Source: Bacteroidales bacterium (GTDB taxonomy: Bacteria; Bacteroidota; Bacteroidia; Bacteroidales; Tenuifilaceae). Taken from it: a stretch of 64,000 nt of DNA. Of the stretch, positions 61,313 through 64,000 are shown one piece after another. Each line of letters opens with the position of its first letter. Positions within the stretch are counted from its first letter, which is position 1. The translations under genes were made by a program, and so were the position numbers. The stretch covers positions 62,001-126,000 of the forward strand of contig JACJXC010000009.1 in the NCBI GenBank assembly GCA_020636835.1, given 5' to 3'. The notes beneath the pieces are model-generated. The model searched no databases, was not told where the DNA came from, and saw nothing but the letters and a program-made list of their open reading frames with translations.

Positions 61313-62722
61313 CTATCTGAGTATATTCTTGTAATGCTCGTAGCGATCGATAATCTCGGATACATACCGATATGTCTCTTCACCGCGCAAACGGCCATAC
61401 CGAACCACCGTATCGGAAGCAAATTCGGATTTATGCCGAATAAAATACTCCACATTCTCGTCCCATACATTTGGATTCTTTCCGTACTTACGGGCCAAAT
61501 TACGGGCATCAATCACATGGCCGATCCCAGCATTGTATGCGGCGAGCACAAACTTTACACGCTCCTGCTCGGGGATATTATTATCGAGCATCTTATTGTC
61601 GAGCCATTTGATGTACCTAACACCCGCTTCAATCTGCTCAACTGCGCTCACGGTGCTATCGACTCCAAAAAACTCAGCGGTTTGGGGCATAAACTGCATC
61701 AAACCCATTGCACCCCTATGCGAAACCACATCGTGCTTAAAGCGCGACTCCTGGTACACCAACGATGCCAACAAGCGCCAATCCCAGTTAATTTTGGAAC
61801 TATGCTTTTTGAAATACTCATCCCACTCCGAAACCCGATTCTGTTGCACATAGAAGTAATCGGAATTCAACCGCCGAACATGATTGGGTGTGTTGTAATA
61901 CTTACGCTTCACCCGCTGATACTGGCTGGTTTTAAGAAACCCATTTAGCCAATCGTTTGTTTTGGCAAGTAAATCGGGCGACGATTTACGCATTGCCCAA
62001 GCGGTGTGCTGCGGGAATCCAATTACAGTAGTAAAATCGATATTGCTCAGGGTTGCCGCCTTAATTTGCACTGCGGTTTCGTCGCATACCACGTAGTCAA
62101 TCTCCCCAGTCGAAACCAGATCGATAAGCTGATCCTCGTTATATTTGGGCAGCTCAACCAACATGATGTTCCCTCCAATCTCTTCGGAAAGATGCTTCAA
62201 ACGCTGCGCCGACGCTGAGCTCCGTTGCACGTACACCACTTTCCCCGACAGTTCGAGCGGGTTCGCAATTAGCGGCTTGACGGACTCATCCGAATTATTG
62301 CTTTTGCGCTGCACCAGAACCAACCGGGTTTCGCCATGCGGAACCGTAAAGTTAAAGGCCTTTTTGCGCTGATTGGTAATGGTAAGGTTATTGGCTATGA
62401 TATCAACCTCGCCATTGCGAAGCATCTCAAAGGATTTTTCGATATCATTCTCGGCCACCAGCTCCAGCTTAACGCCTAGGAAAGAGGCCAAATCGCGAAG
62501 CATATCGTACTGATACCCCATGGGTTCGCCCTTGTATAGGAAATAACTTGTGGAGTTATAGTCGGTAACCGCAACAAGCTTTCCATCGGCCAGGATTTTG
62601 GCTAAATCGCGCATTTGCTCCTGCTGTTTAATTCGCGTAGAGTCCTTACTAATGCACGAAAACATTACAAGCGAAGCCAAAAAAACCACCCACTTTATCC
62701 GTCCTGTGATAAATAAATTCAT
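61313..62722 (-). CDS. mltF: Membrane-bound lytic murein transglycosylase F
   Basis: 469-residue exported protein. N-terminal signal/anchor ('VVFLASLVMFSCIS', possible lipobox 'FSC', Cys23). Residues ~40-270 are a periplasmic-binding-protein (SBP_bac_3) regulatory domain ('MLRNGEVDIIANNLTITNQR', 'VCDETAVQIKAATLSNIDF'). Residues ~295-440 are an SLT lytic transglycosylase domain with the catalytic Glu in 'LVYQESRFKHDVVSHRGAMG' and the motifs 'GLMQFMPQTAEFFGV' and 'FVLAAYNAGIGHVIDA'. It cleaves peptidoglycan to 1,6-anhydro-MurNAc products. Confidence 0.93.
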   Translation of the reverse strand: MNLFITGRIKWVVFLASLVMFSCISKDSTRIKQQEQMRDLAKILADGKLVAVTDYNSTSYFLYKGEPMGYQYDMLRDLASFLGVKLELVAENDIEKSFEMLRNGEVDIIANNLTITNQRKKAFNFTVPHGETRLVLVQRKSNNSDESVKPLIANPLELSGKVVYVQRSSASAQRLKHLSEEIGGNIMLVELPKYNEDQLIDLVSTGEIDYVVCDETAVQIKAATLSNIDFTTVIGFPQHTAWAMRKSSPDLLAKTNDWLNGFLKTSQYQRVKRKYYNTPNHVRRLNSDYFYVQQNRVSEWDEYFKKHSSKINWDWRLLASLVYQESRFKHDVVSHRGAMGLMQFMPQTAEFFGVDSTVSAVEQIEAGVRYIKWLDNKMLDNNIPEQERVKFVLAAYNAGIGHVIDARNLARKYGKNPNVWDENVEYFIRHKSEFASDTVVRYGRLRGEETYRYVSEIIDRYEHYKNILR

Positions 62723-62756
62723 ATCAAAGATTTTTTTGGTTTTACAAAAATGAATA

Positions 62757-62785
62757 CAAAGTTACCCCAAATAACAATGTAACAA
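62757..62785 (-). promoter_or_regulatory. Promoter of mltF
   Basis: On the minus strand TAACTTTG (62757-62764) with a TTG at 62783-62785 and an 18-bp spacer, 35 bp before the ATG. Confidence 0.6.
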
Positions 62786-62801
62786 TGTTAGAATTTGACG
62801 A

Positions 62802-64000
62802 TTAATTGTAGAAAATCCACGAAAGTCCGAACTTAAGTACCCTGCGGTTTGCAGGATGGTGATACGCCGTAAAGTACTCATTATTAGGCGTTCCTTCATT
62901 CATATGTTCGTATTTAAAGAATAGGTTTGCGCGTTTCCATCTGAAATTTAAAAATACATCAACAAAGGGATAGTCTCCGATTTTCTTCGCCCTTTGGTGG
63001 GTAAACTGCCCCGTTGCAGGCATATAGCCGTCGGCATAGAATTTGGTACGGTAAAACCCGCTAACACCAAGCTGTCCAAGCAGTGCATTCTTCACCAGTT
63101 CATACTCAAAGAATATTGACCCAAAAACCGATAATTGTGGTAAACTCAATACATCCTTATTGGTATTGTTTTGCCATAACACCTTACTCACAAAGTTAAA
63201 AATGCCAAGTTTCAAAGCCTTCTGCACGTATGCCGAAGTAATTGTAACGCCATCGGCCTGCACAGGCATGCCAACAGAATCGAAATACAAGTAGTTCTCC
63301 ACCCTGGCCAAATTGTAGCCCATCTCAAACTTCCATTTATCGGCTCCTAAAACGCCTCCTACCATAAACCGCTGTTCCTTGTCAAAACTATTAGCCCACA
63401 TAAAGTGGTTGGAGAAGTAGTTTTGAATAAACATATCGGGCTCCTTATCGCTTATAAGCAGCTGCCCCTTTACGTATGGGAGTTCAACCGATTTCCATGG
63501 CGATATGGTGAGCTGGCCATACAACTCCTTATCGTTAACACGGTAACCCTCCACGTAGTAGCGGAGCGATCCGCTATACGACAAATAGGGCGATTGACTG
63601 TAAACCCCGGCACCAATGTGCGATGTGTTGAACTTATTGTTCGAATTCCCGTAAATAAAATCGGTTGGTTTAAAATAGTAGTAATTACCCGCCGTGTTTG
63701 ATGCCCAAAACCGCAAACCGGGTAGTCCTGGGTATTTTGCCAGCTGCGTTAACTCCACAAGCATGGTAGTGGTATAGTTAAGTTGATAAACAGAGTCGTG
63801 CGTGGCCGCAGTACTTATGTAGAAATTCTTATAGTACGACGAATCAGTTTCGGAATCGCTATAAACACGGGTGTACCTATTGGCCTCGAAGAACAACTTT
63901 GCTGTAAGCAACGGTTTCACAACCACGCTATCGGCTCCATCAACACCCTTAAGCTTAACATTCCGGGTTAAAATATCGTACCCCGCCATGGTGGAAATGC
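62802..64000 (-). CDS. Putative porin, C-terminal part
   Basis: About 399 residues of a minus-strand protein whose start lies beyond base 64000; the frame stays open to the edge, so the internal Met at 63989 is not a reliable start. The sequence is a chain of alternating beta strands with aromatic girdles, and ends in 'VLKFGLSWIFYN', a typical C-terminal outer-membrane beta-signal. It fits the Bacteroidota putative porin family (600-800 residues), so roughly the C-terminal half is visible. No lipobox or signal can be seen. Confidence 0.75.
   Translation of the reverse strand, partial: ISTMAGYDILTRNVKLKGVDGADSVVVKPLLTAKLFFEANRYTRVYSDSETDSSYYKNFYISTAATHDSVYQLNYTTTMLVELTQLAKYPGLPGLRFWASNTAGNYYYFKPTDFIYGNSNNKFNTSHIGAGVYSQSPYLSYSGSLRYYVEGYRVNDKELYGQLTISPWKSVELPYVKGQLLISDKEPDMFIQNYFSNHFMWANSFDKEQRFMVGGVLGADKWKFEMGYNLARVENYLYFDSVGMPVQADGVTITSAYVQKALKLGIFNFVSKVLWQNNTNKDVLSLPQLSVFGSIFFEYELVKNALLGQLGVSGFYRTKFYADGYMPATGQFTHQRAKKIGDYPFVDVFLNFRWKRANLFFKYEHMNEGTPNNEYFTAYHHPANRRVLKFGLSWIFYN

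Noticed and set aside
1..64000. CRISPR arrays, insertion sequences, prophage, rRNA, known riboswitches
   Set aside because: I looked for spaced direct repeats, transposase or integrase motifs, phage genes and long RNA-like leaders and saw none that I could support.

Overview
This 64 kb window is an ordinary chromosomal segment of a Bacteroidota bacterium, most probably of the order Bacteroidales. The evidence is the gene content (S46 dipeptidyl-peptidase, DUF1343/NamZ muramidase, viroplasmin-type RNase HI, HU-CCDC81/SPOR protein, DUF1573, DUF6051, putative porin), many SPII lipoproteins, and intergenic promoters that fit the Bacteroidota TTG / TAnnTTTG pattern. About 60 protein genes and four tRNA genes are present. 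I see no phage, insertion sequence, CRISPR array or rRNA.

Layout. 1-9.9 kb: a partial GAF-domain gene, two minus-strand SiaC-like (DUF1987) genes, a flippase and a divergent glycosyltransferase, RNase HII, a secreted S46 peptidase, then a SiaB-SiaC-SiaC run followed by a pRiA4b ORF-3-like gene and a Pro-tRNA editing protein. 9.9-17.4 kb: a Yip1-type membrane protein, a sigma-54 response regulator, an MFS exporter, a HAD hydrolase, a DUF6051 protein, a membrane-bound LytTR regulator, and tRNAs with CAT and GCA anticodons. 17.4-27 kb: folB, glnS with a cognate tRNA-Gln(CTG) behind it, an HU/SPOR protein, metG, an LD-carboxypeptidase, YraN, YjbR and envelope proteins.

27-31.6 kb is a more AT-rich block. 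It holds a Crp/Fnr regulator followed by an FNR-type operator and an operon of three exported proteins: a DUF2271-like lipoprotein with a flavinylation-type motif, a small beta-barrel protein and an Acg/nitroreductase-like lipoprotein. A GATase1-like lipoprotein follows. I regard this as the best candidate for an undescribed system.

31.8-47.2 kb: an FtsX/LolE-type permease, a PiT transporter, a large AsmA protein, a TolC-permease-HlyD export operon that lacks its ATPase, initiator tRNA, trpS, a DUF2378-like protein overlapping a glycosyltransferase, and an unknown pair of exported proteins. 47.3-64 kb: MarC, a TlpA-like lipoprotein, RNase R, an AT-rich AAA_14/DUF4143 gene, RNase HI, NamZ, an aminotransferase with a DUF1573 gene, an LPP20/CsgG-like lipoprotein pair, a CoA pyrophosphatase, MltF and a partial porin.

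Shared themes are translation (glnS, metG, trpS, a prolyl-tRNA editing protein and four tRNAs), peptidoglycan turnover (LD-carboxypeptidase, NamZ, MltF, SPOR), RNA decay (RNase HI, HII and R), export and outer-membrane machinery, and SiaB/SiaC partner-switch signalling with four SiaC paralogues in 8.8 kb. All functions are inferred by eye from sequence motifs; no searches were run.
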